Notes: generated by a model not told the origin, from the sequence alone. Counted from the first letter of the stretch, positions 13,061 to 27,911 are shown. The stretch is DNA of 64,000 bases from Atherix ibis (GCA_958298945.1 OY282608.1:22979933-23043932); one strand, 5' to 3'. Program-made: numbers and translations.

Positions 13061-16000
13061 AACCAATAACTAAAAAGCCAACAAACTAACAAACCAACAA
13101 GCCAACAAGCCAACAAGCCAACAAACCAACAAACCAACAAGCCAACAAACCAACAAGCCAACAAACCAACAAACCAACAAGCCAACAAGCCAACAAACCA
13201 ATAAACCAACAAACCAACAAGCCAACAAACCAACAAACCAACAAGCCAACAAACCAACAAACCAACAAACCAACAAGCCAACAAACCAACAAACCAACAA
13301 CCCAAAAAACCAACAAACCAACAAGCCAACAAACCAACAAACTAACAAGCCAACAAGCCAACAAACCAACAAACCAACAAACCAACAAGCCAACAAACCA
13401 AGAAACCAACAAGCCAACAAACCAACAAACCAACAAACCAACAAACCAACAAACCAACAAACCAACAAACCAACAAGCCAACAAACCAACAAACCAACAA
13501 GCCAACAAACCAACAAACCAACAAACCAGCAAGCCAACAAACCAACAAACCAACAAACCAACAAACCAACAAACCAACAAACCAACAAGCCAACAAGCCA
13601 ACAAACCAACAAACCAACAAATCAACAAGCCAACAAACCAACAAGCCAACAAACGAACAAACCAAGTAACCAAAAAGCCAACAAACTAACAAACCAACAA
13701 GCCAACCAACCAACAAGCCAACAAGCGAACAAACCAACACACCAACAAAGCAACAAACCAAAAAACCAACAAACCAAAAAACCAACAAACCAACAAACCA
13801 TCAAACGAACAAAGTAACAAGCCAACAAGCCAACAAACCAACAAACCAACAAGCCAACAAACCACCAAACCAACAAGCCAACAAGCCAACAAACCAACAA
13901 ACCAACAAACCAACAAGCCAACAAACCAACAAACCAACAAGCCAACAAACCAACAAACCAACAAACCAACAAGCCAACAAACCAACAAACCAACAAACCA
14001 ACAAACCAAAAAACCAACAAACCAACAAACCAGCAAACCAACAAACCAACAAACCAACAAACCAACAAGCCAACAAACCAACAAACCAACAAACCAACAA
14101 ACCAACAAGCCAACAAACCAACAAACCAACAAACCAAGTAACCAAAAAGCCAACAAACTATCAAACCAACAAGCCAACAAACCAACAAGCCAACAAGCCA
14201 ACAAACCAACAAACCAGCAAAGCAACAAACCAAAAAACCAACAAACCAAAAAACCAACAAACCAACAAACCAACCAGCCAACAAACCAACAAACCAACAA
14301 GCCAACAAGCCAACAAACCAACAAACCAACAAACCAACAAACCAACAAGCCAACAAACCAACAAACCAACAAGCCAACAAACCAACAAACCAACAAACCA
14401 ACAAACCAACAAGCCAACAAGCCAACAAACCAAGAAACGAACAAGCCAACAAACCAACAAACCAACAAGCCAACAAACCAACAAACCAACAAACCAACAT
14501 ACCAACAAACCAACAAACTAAGTAACCAACAAGCCAACAAACCAACAAACCAACAAACCAACAAGCCAACAAGCCAACAAACCAACAAACCAACAAACCA
14601 ACAAACCAACAAACCAAGTAACCAACAAACCAACAAACCATCAAACGAACAAAGCAACAAACCAACAAACCAACAAACCAACAAGCCAACAAACCAACAA
14701 ACCAACAAACCAAGTAACTAACAAACCAACAAACCAACAAACCAAAAAACCAACAAACCAACGCACCAACAAGCCAACAAGCCAACAAACCAACAAACCA
14801 ACAAACCAACAAACCAACAAGCCAACAAACCAACAAACCAACAAACCAACAAGCCAACAAACCAACAAACAAATAAACCAACAAACCAACAAACCAACAA
14901 ACCAACAAACCAACAAACCAACAAACCAACAAACCAAAAAACCAACAAACCAACAAGCCAACAAACAAACAAACCAACAAACCAGCAAGCCAACAAACCA
15001 ACAAACCAACAAACCAACAAACCAACAAACCAACAAACCAACAAGCCAACAAGCCAACAAACCAACAAACCAACAAACCAACAAGCCAACAAACCAACAA
15101 GCCAACAAACCAACAAACCAATTAACCAAAAAGCCAACAAACTAACTAACCAACAAGCCAACCAACCAACAAGCCAACAAGCCAACAAACCAACAAACCA
15201 ACAAAGCAACAAACCAAAAAACCAATAAACCAAAAAACCAACAAACCAACAAACCATCAAACGAACAAAGTAACAAGCCAACAAGCCAACAAACCAACAA
15301 ACCAACAAGCCAACAAACCAACAAACCAACAAGCCAACAAGCCAACAAACCAACAAACCAACAAACCAACAAGCCAACAAACCAACAAACCAACAAGCCA
15401 ACAAACCAACAAACCAACAAACCAACAAGCCAACAAACCAACAAACCGACAAACCAAAAAACCAACAAAACAACAAACCAACAAACCAACAAACCAACAA
15501 ACCAACAAACCAACAAACCAACAAGCCAACAAATCAACAAAACAACAAACCAACAAGCCAACAAACCAACAAGCCAACAAACTAACAAACCAACAAACCA
15601 AGTAACCAAAAAGCCAACAAACTAACAAACCAACAAGCCAACAAACCAACAAGCCAACAAGCCAACAAACCAACAAACCAGCAAAGCAACAAACCAAAAA
15701 ACCAACAAACCAACAAACCATCAAACGAACAAAGCAACAAGCCAACAAGCCAACAAACCAACAAACCAACAAGCCAACAAACCAACAAACCAACAAGCCA
15801 ACAAGCCAACAAACCAACAAACCAACAAACCAACAAGCCAACAAACCAACAAACCAACAAGCCAACAAACCAACAAACCAACAAACCAACAAACCAACAA
15901 GCCAACAAGCCAACAAACCAACAAACGAACAAGCCAACAAACCAACAAACCAACATGCCAACAAACCAACAAACTAAGTAACCACAAGCCAACAAACCAA

Positions 16001-16896
16001 CAAACCAACAAGCCAACAAGCCAACAAACAAACAAACCAACAAACCAACAAACCAACAAACCAAGTAACCAACAAACCAACAAACCATCAAACGAACAAA
16101 GCAACAAACCAACAAACCAACAAACCAACAAGCCAACAAACCAACAAACAAATAAACCAACAAACCAACAAACCAACAAACCAACAAACCAACAAACCAA
16201 AAAACCAACAAACCAACGAACCAACAAGCCAACAAGCCAACAAACCAACAAACCAACAAACCAACAAACCAACAAACCAACAAACCAACAAACCAACAAG
16301 CCAACAAACCAACAAACAAATAAACCAACAAACCAACAAACCAACAAACCAACAAACCAACAAACCAAAAAACCAACAAACCAACAAGCCAACAAGCCAA
16401 CAAACAAACAAACTAACAAACCAACAAACCAACTAGCCAACAAACCAACAAACTAAGTAACCAACAAGCCAACAAACCAACAAACCAACAAGCCAACAAG
16501 CCAACAAACCAACAAACCAACAAGCCAACAAACCAACAAACCACCAAACTAACAAACCAACAAACCAACAAACCGACAAACCAACAAGCCAACAAACCAA
16601 CAAACAAATAAACCAACAAACCAAAAAACCAACAAACCAACAAACCAACAAGCCAACAAACCAACAAACCAACAAACCAACAAACCAAGTAACCAACAAG
16701 CCAACAAACCAACAAACCAACAAGTCAACAAACCAACAAACCAACAAGCCAACAAACCAACAAACCTACAAACCAACAAACGAACAAACCAACAAGCCAA
16801 CAAACCAACAAACCAACAAACCAACAAGCCAACAAACCAACAAGCCAAAAAACTAACAAACCAACAAACCAACAAACCAACAAACCAACAAACCAA
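13061..16896. repeat. Q2: higher-order super-unit
   Basis: This is the most complete Q copy. Its landmarks are CCAATAACTAAAAAG near 13061, then 13666, 14138, 14522, 14618, 14714, CCAATTAA near 15119, then 15602, 15978, 16065, 16457, 16689 and 16897. The left half (to 15119) is shared with Q1 and Q3. The right half, from 15602, is the class II unit that also occurs alone elsewhere. A one-base deletion near 15983 (CCACAAG) is private. Confidence 0.85.
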
Positions 16897-17400
16897 GTAA
16901 CTAAAAAGCCAACAAACTAACAAACCAACAAGCCAACAAGCCAAAAAACCAACAAACCAAGTAACTAAAAAGCCAACAAACTAACAAACTAACAAACCAA
17001 CAAAGCAACAAACCAAAAAACCAATAAACCAAAAAACCAACAAACCAACAAACCATCAAACGAACAAAGTAACAAGCCAACAAGCCAACAAACCAACAAA
17101 CCAACAAGCCAACAAACCAACAAACCAACAAGCCAACAAGCCAACAAACCAACAAACCAACAAACCAACAAGCCAACAAACCAACAAACCAACAAGCCAA
17201 CAAACCAACAAACCAACAAACCAACAAGCCAACAAACCAACAAACCGACAAACCAAAAAACCAACAAAACAACAAACCAACAAACCAACAAACCAACAAA
17301 CCAACAAACCAACAAACGAACAAGCCAACAAATCAACAAAACAACAAACCAACAAGCCAACAAACCAACAAGCCAACAAACTAACAAACCAACAAACCAA
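16897..17400. repeat. Short spacer with a 64-base landmark doublet
   Basis: GTAACTAAAAAG landmarks at 16897 and 16961 are 64 bases (eight octamers) apart. The following sequence (17041 onward) repeats the stretch after 15241, so the left half of Q appears to have been lost between two class II copies. Confidence 0.7.
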
Positions 17401-18888
17401 GTAACCAAAAAGCCAACAAACTAACAAACCAACAAGCCAACAAACCAACAAGCCAACAAGCCAACAAACCAACAAACCAGCAAAGCAACAAACCAAAAAA
17501 CCAACAAACCAAAAAACCAACAAACCAACAAACCATCAAACGAACAAAGCAACAAGCCAACAAGCCAACAAACCAACAAACCAACAAGCCAACAAACCAA
17601 CAAACCAACAAGCCAACAAGCCAACAAACCAACAAACCAACAAACCAACAAGCCAACAAACCAACAAACCAACAAGCCAACAAACCAACAAACCAACAAA
17701 CCAACAAACCAACAAGCCAACAAGCCAACAAACCAACAAACGAACAAGCCAACAAACCAACAAACCAACATGCCAACAAACCAACAAACTAAGTAACCAA
17801 CAAGCCAACAAACCAACAAACCAACAAACCAACACGCCAACAAGCCAACAAACCAACAAACCAACAAACCAACAAACCAACAAACCAACAAACAAAGTAA
17901 CCAACAAACCAACAAACCATCAAACGAACAAAGCAACAAACCAACAAACCAACAAACCAACAAGCCAACAAACCAACAAACAAATAAACCAACAAACCAA
18001 CAAACCAACAAACCAACAAACCAACAAACCAAAAAACCAACAAACCAACGAACCAACAAGCCAACAAGCCAACAAACCAACAAACCAACAAACCAACAAA
18101 CCAACAAGCCAACAAACCAACAAACCAACAAACCAACAAACCAACAAACCAACAAGCCAACAAACCAACAAACAAATAAACCAACAAACCAACAAACCAA
18201 CAAACCAACAAACCAACAAACCAAAAAACCAACAAACCAACAAGCCAACAAGCCAACAAACAAACAAACTAACAAACCAACAAACCAACTAGCCAACAAA
18301 CCAACAAACTAAGTAACCAACAAGCCAACAAACCAACAAACCAACAAGCCAACAAGCCAACAAACCAACAAACCAACAAGCCAACAAACCAACAAACCAC
18401 CAAACTAACAAACCAACAAACCAACAAACCCACAAACCAACAAGCCAACAAACCAACAAACAAATAAACCAACAAACCAAAAAACCAACAAACCAACAAA
18501 CCAACAAACCAACAAGCCAACAAACCAACAAACCAACAAACCAACAAACCAAGTAACCAACAAGCCAACAAACCAACAAACCAACAAGCCAACAAACCAA
18601 CAAACCAACCAGCCAACAAACCAACAAACCTACAAACCAACAAACGAACAAACCAACAAGCCAACAAACCAACAAACCAACAAACCAACAAGCCAACAAA
18701 CCAACAAGCCAAAAAACTAACAAACCAACAAACCAACAAACCAACAAACCAACAAACCAAGTAACTAAAAAGCCAACAAACTAACAAACCAACAAGCCAA
18801 CAAGCCAACAAGCCAACAAACCAACAAACCAACAAGCCAACAAACCAACAAGCCAACAAACCAACAAACCAACAAACCAACAAACCAA
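17401..18888. repeat. Class II higher-order unit, free copy
   Basis: Landmarks at 17401, 17793, 17897, 18313, 18553, 18761 and 18889 give intervals of 392, 104, 416, 240, 208 and 128. They match the right half of Q2 (376, 87, 392, 232, 208) and the copy at 20465 (392, 88, 392, 232, 208, 128). The last interval is a 128-base step between two GTAACTAAAAAG landmarks. Confidence 0.85.
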
Positions 18889-20464
18889 GTAACTAAAAAG
18901 CCAACAAACTAACAAACCAACAAGCCAACAAACCAACAAGCCAACAAACCAAAAAACCAACAAGCCAACAAACCAACAAACCAACAAGCCAACAAACCAA
19001 CAAACCAACAAACCAAAAAACCAACAAACCAACAAGCCAACAAACCAACAAACTAACAAGCCAAGAAGCCAACATACCAACAAGCCAACAAACCAACAAA
19101 CCAACAAGCCAACAAACCAACAAACCAACAAACCAACAAGCCAACAAACCAACAAACAAATAAACCAACAAACCAACAAACGAACAAACTAACAAACCAA
19201 AAAACCAACAAACCAACGAACCAACAAGCCAACAAGCCAAAAAACCAACAAACCAACAAACCAACAAGCCAACAAACCAACAAACCAACAAACCAACAAA
19301 CCAACAAGCCAACAAACCAATAAAAAAATAAACCAACAAACCAACAAACCAACAAACCAACAAGCCAACAAACCAACAAACCAACAAGCCAACAAACCAA
19401 CAAACCAACAAACCAACAAGCCAACAAACCAACAAACCAACAACCCAAAAAACCAACAAACCAACAAGCCAACAAACCAACAAACTAACAAGCCAACAAG
19501 CCAACAAACCAACAAACCAACAAACCAACAAGCCAACAAACCAACAAACCAACAAGCCAACAAACCAACAAACCAACAAACCAACAAACCAACAAACCAA
19601 CAAACCAACAAACCAACAAGCCAACACACCAACAAACCAACAAGCCAAAAAACCAACAAGCCAACAAACCAACAAACCAACAAACCAGCAAGCCAACAAA
19701 CCAACAAACCAACAAGCCAACAAACCAACAAACCAACAAACCAACAAACCAACAAGCCAACAAGCCAACAAACCAACAAACGAACAAGCCAACAAACCAA
19801 CAAACCAACATGCCAACAAACCAACAAACTAAGTAACCAACAAGCCAACAAGCCAACAAACCAACAAACCAACAAGCCAACAAGCCAACAAACCAACAAA
19901 CCAACAAGCCAACAAGCCAACAAACCAACAAACCAACAAACCAACAAGCCAACAAACCAACAAGCCAACAAACCAACAAACCAATCAACCAAAAAGCCAA
20001 CAAACTAACTAACCAACAAGCCAACCAACCAACAAGCCAACAAGCCAACAAACCAACAAACCAACAAAGCAACAAACCAAAAAACCAACAAACCAAAAAA
20101 CCAACAAACCAACAAACCATCAAACGAACAAAGTAACAAGCCAACAAGCCAACAAACCAACAAACCAACAAGCCAACAAACCAACAAACCAACAAGCCAA
20201 CAAGCCAACAAACCAACAAACCAACAAACCAACAAGCCAACAAACCAACAAACCAACAAGCCAACAAACCAACAAACCAACAAACCAACAAGCCAACAAA
20301 CCAACAAACCGACAAACCAAAAAACCAACAAAACAACAAACCAACAAACCAACAAACCAACAAACCAACAAACCAACAAACCAACAAGCCAACAAATCAA
20401 CAAAACAACAAACCAACAAGCCAACAAACCAACAAGCCAACAAACTAACAAACCAACAAACCAA
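18889..20464. repeat. V segment 1, with A7 marker
   Basis: It starts at a GTAACTAAAAAG landmark and holds the rare CCAATAAAAAAATAAA step at 19317. The CCAACCC octamer that precedes CCAAAAAA is at about 19442. The reading-frame interval 19053-19475 matches 36834-37256 in length, and the A7 markers of the two V segments are 17,781 bases apart. Another landmark is at 19833. A CCAATCAA variant of the CCAATTAA landmark lies near 19983. Confidence 0.75.
19317..19332. repeat. A7 marker CCAATAAAAAAATAAA
   Basis: Two neighbouring octamers with C-to-A/T changes give a seven-A tract, one of the longest A runs in the window. Copies start at 19317, 22341, 23403, 37098, 41426, 43698 and 45426, once per V segment and once per R unit. 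This links the V and R families. Confidence 0.92.
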
Positions 20465-21904
20465 GTAACCAAAAAGCCAACAAACTAACAAACCATCAAG
20501 CCAACAAACCAACAAGCCAACAAGCCAACAAACCAACAAACCAGCAAAGCAACAAACCAAAAAACCAACAAACCAAAAAACCAACAAACCAACAAACCAT
20601 CAAACGAACAAAGCAACAAGCCAACAAGCCAACAAACCAACAAACCAACAAGCCAACAAACCAACAAACCAACAAGCCAACAAGCCAACAAACCAACAAA
20701 CCAACAAACCAACAAGCCAACAAACCAACAAACCAACAAGCCAACAAACCAACAAACCAACAAACCAACAAACCAACAAGCCAACAAGCCAACAAACCAA
20801 CAAACGAACAAGTCAACAAACCAACAAACCAACATGCCAACAAACCAACAAACTAAGTAACCAACATGCCAACAAACCAACAAACCAACAAGCCAACAAG
20901 CCAACAAACCAACAAACCAACAAACCAACAAACCAACAAACCAAGTAACCAACAAACCAACAAACCATTAAACGAACAAAGCAACAAACCAACAAACCAA
21001 CAAACCAACAAGCCAACAAACCAACAAACAAATAAACCAACAAACCAACAAACCAACAAACCAACAAACCAACAAACCAAAAAACCAACAAACCAACGAA
21101 CCAACAAGCCAACAAGCCAACAAACCAACAAACCAACAAACCAACAAGCCAACAAACCAACAAACCAACAAACCAACAAGCCAACAAACCAACAAACAAA
21201 TAAACCAACAAACCAACAAACCAACAAACCAACAAACCAACAAACCAAAAAACCAACAAACCAACAAGCCAACAAGCCAACAAACCAACAAACTAACAAA
21301 CCAACAAACCAACTAGCCAACAAACCAACAAACTAAGTAACCAACAAGCCAACAAACCAACAAACCAACAAGCCAACAAGCCAACAAACCAACAAACCAA
21401 CAAGCCAACAAACCAACAAACCACCAAACTAACAAACCAACAAACCAACAAACCGACAAACCAACAAGCCAACAAACCAACAAACAAATAAACCAACAAA
21501 CCAAAAAACCAACAAACCAACAAACCAACAAGCCAACAAACCAGCAAACCAACAAACCAACAAACCAAGTAACCAACAAGCCAACAAACCAACAAACCAA
21601 CAAGCCAACAAACCAACAAACCAACAAGCCAACAAACCAACAAACCTACAAACCAACAAACGAACAAACCAACAAGCCAACAAACCAACAAACCAACAAA
21701 CCAACAAGCCAACAAACCAACAAGCCAAAAAACTAACAAACCAACAAACCAACAAACCAACAAACCAACAAACCTAGTAACTAAAAAGCCAACAAACTAA
21801 CAAACCAACAAGCCAACAAGCCAACAAGCCAACAAACCAACAAACCAACAAGCCAACAAACCAACAAGCCAACAAACCAACAAACCAACAAACCAACAAA
21901 CCAA
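20465..21904. repeat. Class II higher-order unit, free copy
   Basis: Landmarks at 20465, 20857, 20945, 21337, 21569, 21777 and 21905 (intervals 392, 88, 392, 232, 208, 128). It is offset by about 3,064 bases from the copy at 17401. The landmark at 21777 is CCTAGTAA instead of CCAAGTAA, a change shared with 22663. Confidence 0.85.
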
Positions 21905-24012
21905 GTAACTAAAAAGCCAACAAACTAACAAACCAACAAGCGAACAAACCAACAAGCCAACAAACCAAAAAACCAACAAGCCAACAAACCAACAAACCAA
22001 CAAACCAACAAGCCAACAAACCAACAAACCAACAAACCAAAAAACCAGCAAACCAACAAGCCAACAAACCAACAAACTAACAAGCCAACAAGCCAACATA
22101 CCAACAAGCCAACAAACCAACAAGCCAACAAGCCAACAAACCAACAAACCAACAAACCAACAAGCCAACAAACCAACAAACAAATAAACCAACAAACCAA
22201 CAAACGAACAAACTAACAAACCAAAAAACCAACAAACCAACGAACCAACAAGCCAACAAGCCAAAAAACCAACAAACCAACAAACCAACAAGCCAACAAA
22301 CCAACAAACCAACAAACCAACAAACCAACAAGCCAACAAACCAATAAAAAAATAAACCAACAAACCAACAAACCAACAAACCAACAAGCCAACAAACCAA
22401 CAAACCAACAAGCCAACAAACCAACAAACCAACAAACCAACAAGCCAACAAACCAACAAACCAACAACCCAAAAAATAACAAACCAACAAGCCAACAAAC
22501 CAACAAACTAACAAGCCAACAAGCCAACAAACCAACAAACCAACAAACCAACAAGCCAACAAACCAACAAACCAACAAGCCAACAAACCAACAAACCAAC
22601 AAACCAACAAGCCAACAAACCAACAAACCAACAACCCAAAAAACAACAAACCAACAAACCTAGTAACTAAAAAGCCAACAAACTAACAAACCAACAAGCC
22701 AACAAGCCAACAAGCCAACAAACCAACAAACCAACAAGCCAACAAACCAACAAGCCAACAAACCAACAAACCAACAAACCAACAAACCAAGTAACTAAAA
22801 AGCCAACAAACTAACAAACCAACAAGCGAACAAACCAACAAGCGAACAAACCAACAAGCCAACAAACCAAAAAACCAACAAGCCAACAAACCAACAAACC
22901 AACAAACCAACAAGCCAACAAACCAACAAACCAACAAACCAACAAACCAAGTAACTAAAAAGCCAACAAACTAACAAACCAACAAGCGAACAAACCAACA
23001 AGCGAACAAACCAACAAGCCAACAAACCAAAAAACCAACAAGCCAACAAACCAACAAACCAACAAACCAACAAGCCAACAAACCAACAAACCAACAAACC
23101 AAAAAACCAGCAAACCAACAAGCCAACAAACCAACAAACTAACAAGCCAACAAGCCAACATACCAACAAGCCAACAAACCAACAAGCCAACAAGCCAACA
23201 AACCAACAAACCAACAAACCAACAAGCCAACAAACCAACAAACAAATAAACCAACAAACCAACAAACGAACAAACTAACAAACCAAAAAACCAACAAACC
23301 AACGAACCAACAAGCCAACAAGCCAAAAAACCAACAAACCAACAAACCAACAAGCCAACAAACCAACAAACCAACAAACCAACAAACCAACAAGCCAACA
23401 AACCAATAAAAAAATAAACCAACAAACCAACAAACCAACAAACCAACAAGCCAACAAACCAACAAACCAACAAGCCAACAAACCAACAAACCAACAAACC
23501 AACAAGCCAACAAACCAACAAACCAACAACCCAAAAAACAACAAACCAACAAGCCAACAAACCAACAAACTAACAAGCCAACAAGCCAACAAACCAACAA
23601 ACCAACAAACCAACAAGCCAACAAACCAACAAACCAACAAGCCAACAAACCAACAAACCAACAAACCAACAAGCCAACAAACCAACAAACCAACAACCCA
23701 AAAAACAACAAACCAACAAGCCAACAAACCAACAAACCAACAAGCCAACAAACCAACAAACCAACAAACCAACAAACCAACAAACCAACAAACCAACAAA
23801 CCAACAAGCCAACAAACCAACAAACCAACAAGCCAAAAAACCAACAAGCCAACAAACCAACAAACCAACAAACCAGCAAGCCAACAAACCAACAAACCAA
23901 CAAACCAACAAACCAACAAACCAACAAACAAACAAGCCAACAAGCCAACAAACCAACAAACCAACAAAGCAACAAGCCAACAAACCAACAAGCCAACAAA
24001 CCAACAAACCAA
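21905..24012. repeat. V segments 2 and 3 in tandem, with two A7 markers
   Basis: Two V copies lie in tandem with A7 markers at 22341 and 23403 (1,062 bases apart). Landmarks 21777 and 22663 (both CCTAGTAA) and 21905 and 22791 are 886 bases apart. One-base deletions in the CCCAAAAAA-CCAACAAA step (giving CCCAAAAAACAACAAA) occur at about 22635, 23531 and 23698. A related but inserted form is at 22470. The intact form is at 19442 and 37222, so the deletion arose within this local expansion. Confidence 0.8.
22791..23110. repeat. 160-base tandem duplication
   Basis: The 160 bases starting at the GTAACTAAAAAG landmark at 22791 are repeated from 22951. Each copy contains two CGAACAAA octamers after CCAACAAG and one CCAAAAAA. 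The two copies read the same by eye, so this is a recent event of exactly 20 octamers. Confidence 0.9.
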
Positions 24013-24620
24013 GTAACCAAAAAGCCAACAAACTAACAAACCAACAAGCCAACCAACCAACAAGCCAACAAGCCAACAAACCAACACACCAAAAAAGCAA
24101 CAAACCAAAAAACCAACAAACCAAAAAACCAACAAACCAACAAACCATCAAACGAACAAAGTAACAAGCCAACAAGCCAACAAACCAACAAACCAACAAG
24201 CCACCAAACCAACAAACCAACAAGCCAACAAGCCAACAAGCCAACAAACCAACAAACCAACAAACCAAGTAACCAACAAACCAACAAACCATCAAACGAA
24301 CAAAGCAACAAACCAACAAACCAACAAACCAACAAGCCAACAAACCAACAAACAAATAAACCAACAAACCAACAAACCAACAAACCGACAAACCAAAAAA
24401 CCAACAAACCAACGAACCAACAAGCCAACAAGCCAACAAACCAACAAACCAACAAACCAACAAACCAACAAACCAACAAACTAAAAAACCAACAAACCAA
24501 CAAACCAACAAACCAACATACCAACAAACCAACAAGCCAAGAAGCCAACAAACCAACAAACCAACAAACCAACAAGCCAACAAACCAAAAAGCCAACAAA
24601 ACAACAAACCAACAAACCAA
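24013..24620. repeat. Junction stretch V to P
   Basis: The first ~160 bases (24013-24170, with CCAACACACC and a doubled A run before GCAACAAA) match 37622-37790, about 13.6 kb to the right. The remainder, with landmarks at 24269 and CTAAAAAA near 24480, leads into P-type order. It is probably a recombination junction between the two block classes. Confidence 0.65.
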
Positions 24621-27434
24621 GTAACCAAAAAGCAAACAAACTAACAAACCAACAAGCCAACAAGCCAACAAACCAATAACCCAACAAAGCAACAAGCCAA
24701 CAAGCCAACAAACCAACAAACCAACAAGCCAACAAACCAACAAACCAACAAGCCAACAAGCCAACAAACCAACAAACCAACAAACCAACAAGCCAACAAA
24801 CCAACAAACCAACAAGCCAACAAACCAACCAACCAACAAACCAACAAGCCAACAAACCAACAAACTAAAAAACCAACAAAGCAGCAAACCAACAAACCAA
24901 CAAACCAACAAACCAACAAGCCAACAAGCAAACAAACCAACAAACCAACAAACCAACAAGCCAACAAACCAACAAGCCAACAAACCAACAAACCAACAAA
25001 CCAAGTAACCAAAAAACCAACAAACTAACAAACCAACAAGCCAACAAACCAACAAGCCAACAAGCCAACAAACCAACAAACCGACAAAGCAACAAACCAA
25101 AAAACCAACAAACCAAAAAACCAACAAACCAACAAACCATCAAACAAACAAAGCAACAAGCCAACAAGCCAACAAACCAACAAACCAACAAGCCAACAAA
25201 CCAACAAACCAACAAGCCAACAAACCAACAAGCCAACAAGCCAACAAACGAACAAACCAACAAACCAACAAACCAACAAACCAAGTAACCAACAAACCAA
25301 CAAACCATCAAACGAACAAAGCAACAAACCAACAAACCAACAAACTAACAAGCCAACAAACCAACAAACAAATAAACCAACAAACCAACAAACAAATAAA
25401 CCAACAAACCAACAAACCAACAAACCAACTAACCAACAAGCCAACAAGCCAACACCAACAAAACAACAAACCAAGTAACCAAAAAGCCAACAAACTAACA
25501 AACCAACAAGCCAACAAACCAACAAACCAACAAACCAACAAGCCAACAAACCAACAAACAAACAAACCAACATACCAACAAACCAACAAACCAACAAACC
25601 AACAAACCAAAAAACCAACAAACCAACAAGTAAACAAGCTAACAAACCAACAAACTACAAACCAACAAACGAACTAACCAGCAAACCAACAAGCCAACAA
25701 GCCAACAAACCAACAAACCAACAAACCAACAAACCAAAAAACTAAGTAACCAACAAGCCAACAAACAAACAAACCAACAAGCCAACAAGCCAACAAGCCA
25801 ACAAGCCAACAAAACAACAAACCAACAAACCAACAAGCCAACAAGCCAACAAACCAACAAACCAACAAACCAACAAACCAAAAAGCCAACAAACCAACAA
25901 GCCAACAAAACAACAAACCAACAAACCAAGTAACCAAATAGCAAACAAACTAACAAACCAACAAGCCAACAAGACAACAAACCAATAACCCAACAAAGCA
26001 ATAAGCCAACAAGCCAACAAACCAACAAACCGACAAGCCAACAAACTAACAAACCAACAAGCCAACAAGCCAATAAACCAACAAACCAACAAACCAACAA
26101 GCCAACAAACCAACAAACCAACAAGCCAACAAACCAACAAACCAACAAACCAACAAACCAACAAGCCAACAAACCAACAAACCAACAAACTAAAAAACCA
26201 ACAAAGCAGCAAACCAACAAACCAACAAACCAACAAACAAACAAGCCAACAAACAAACAAACCAAGTAACCAAAAAACCAACAAACTAACAAACCAACAA
26301 GCCAACAAGCCAACAAGCCAACAAGCCAACAAGCCAACAAACCAACAAACCAACAAAGCAATAAACCAAAAAACCAATAAACCAAAAAACCAACAAACAT
26401 ACAAACCATCAAACGAACAAAGCAACAAGCCAACAAGGCAACAAACCAACAAACCAACAAGCCAACAAACTAACAAACCAACAAGCCAACAAGCCAACAA
26501 ACCAACAAACCAACAAACCAACAAGCCAACAAACCAACAAACCAACAAGCCAACAAACCAACAAACCAACAAACCAACAAACCAACAAGCAAACAAGCCA
26601 ACAAACCATCAAACGAACAAGCCAACAAACCAACAAACCAACAAGCCAACAAACCAACAAACCAACAAACCAACATGCCAACAAACCAACAAACTAAGTA
26701 ACCAACAAGCCAACAAACCAACAAACCAACAAGCCAACAAGCCAACAAACCAACAAACCAACAAACCAACAAACCATCAAACGAACAAAGCAACAAACCA
26801 ACAAACCAACAAACCAACAAGCCAACAAACCAACAAACAAATAAACCAACAAACCAACAAACAAATAAACCAACAAACCAACAAACCAACAAACCAACAA
26901 ACCAACAAACCGACAAACCAACAAGCCAAAAAACCAACAAACCAACGAACCAACAAGCCAACAAGCCGACAAACCAACAAAGCAACAAACCAACAAGCCA
27001 ACAAACCAACAAACCAACAAGCCAACAAACCAACAAACAAATAAACCAACAAACCAACAAACCAACAAACCAACAAACCAACAAACCAACAAACCAACAA
27101 ACCAAAAAACCAACAAACCAACAAGCCAACAAGCCAACAAACCAACAAACTAACAAACCAACAAACCAACTAACCAACAAACCAACAAACCAACAAACTA
27201 AGTAATCAACAAGCCAACAAACCAACAAACCAACAAGCCAAGAAGCCAACAAACCAACAAACCAACAAGCCAACAAACCAACAAACCAACAAACTAACAA
27301 ACCAACAAACCAACAAACCGACAAACCAACAAGCCAACAAACCAACAAACAAATAAACCAACAAACCAAAATACCAACAAACCAACAAACCAACAAGCCA
27401 ACAAACCAACAAACCAACAAACTAACAAACCAAG
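24621..27434. repeat. P3: dispersed P-type block
   Basis: Landmarks at 24621, 25005, 25285, 25475, 25746, 25930, 26266, 26698, 27202 and 27434. The first part follows P1/P2 order, with CCAATAACCC markers at 24673 and 25982, the 7-mer CTACAAA at 25655-25661 and a 6-mer slip at 25449-25454. The right end (27202-27434) is Q-like, carrying the CTAAGTAA-TCAACAAG step. P order is thus found 15 kb away from P1/P2 with Q/V blocks between. Confidence 0.8.
25449..25454. repeat. 6-mer slip CCAACA / CCAAGA
   Basis: A two-base-short octamer shifts the phase of the array. It reads CCAACA at 25449, 27886 and 62900 and CCAAGA at 3430 and 7731. In four of the five it is followed by CCAACAAA, ACAACAAA and a CCAAGTAA landmark, so these four share descent. 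Confidence 0.85.
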
Positions 27435-27880
27435 TAACCAACAAGCCAACAAACCAACAAACCAACAAGCCAACAAGCCAACAAACCAACAAACCAACAA
27501 GCCAACAAACCAACAAACCAACAAACCAACAAACGAACAGACCAACAAGCCAACAAACCAACAAACCAACAAACCAACAAACCAACAAACCAACAAGCCA
27601 AGAAGCCAACAAACCAACAAACCAACAAGCCAACAAACCAACAAACCAACAAACTAACAGACCAACAAACCAACAAACCGACAAACCAACAAGCCAACAA
27701 ACCAACAAACAAATAAACCAACAAACCAAAATACCAACAAACCAACAAACCAACAAGCCAACAAACCAACAAACCAACAAACTAACAAACCAAGTAACCA
27801 ACAAGCCAACAAACCAACAAACCAACAAGCCAACAAGCCAACAAACCAACAAACCAACAAGCCAACAAACCAACAAACCA
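27237..27880. repeat. 360-base tandem duplication
   Basis: The CCAACAAGCCAAGAAG step at 27237 and the landmark at 27434 recur at 27597 and 27794, exactly 360 bases (45 octamers) later. The match covers about 280-290 bases per copy. After that the copies diverge, copy 1 running into an ACGAACAGACC variant and copy 2 into a 6-mer slip at 27886. Confidence 0.85.
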
Positions 27881-27911
27881 ACAAGCCAACACCAACAAAA
27901 CAACAAACCAA

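Noticed and set aside
19317..19332. A7 tract as the poly(A) tail of a retroposed element
   Set aside because: The flanks on both sides are ordinary octamers in phase, with no inserted body and no target-site duplication. It is two mutated octamers.
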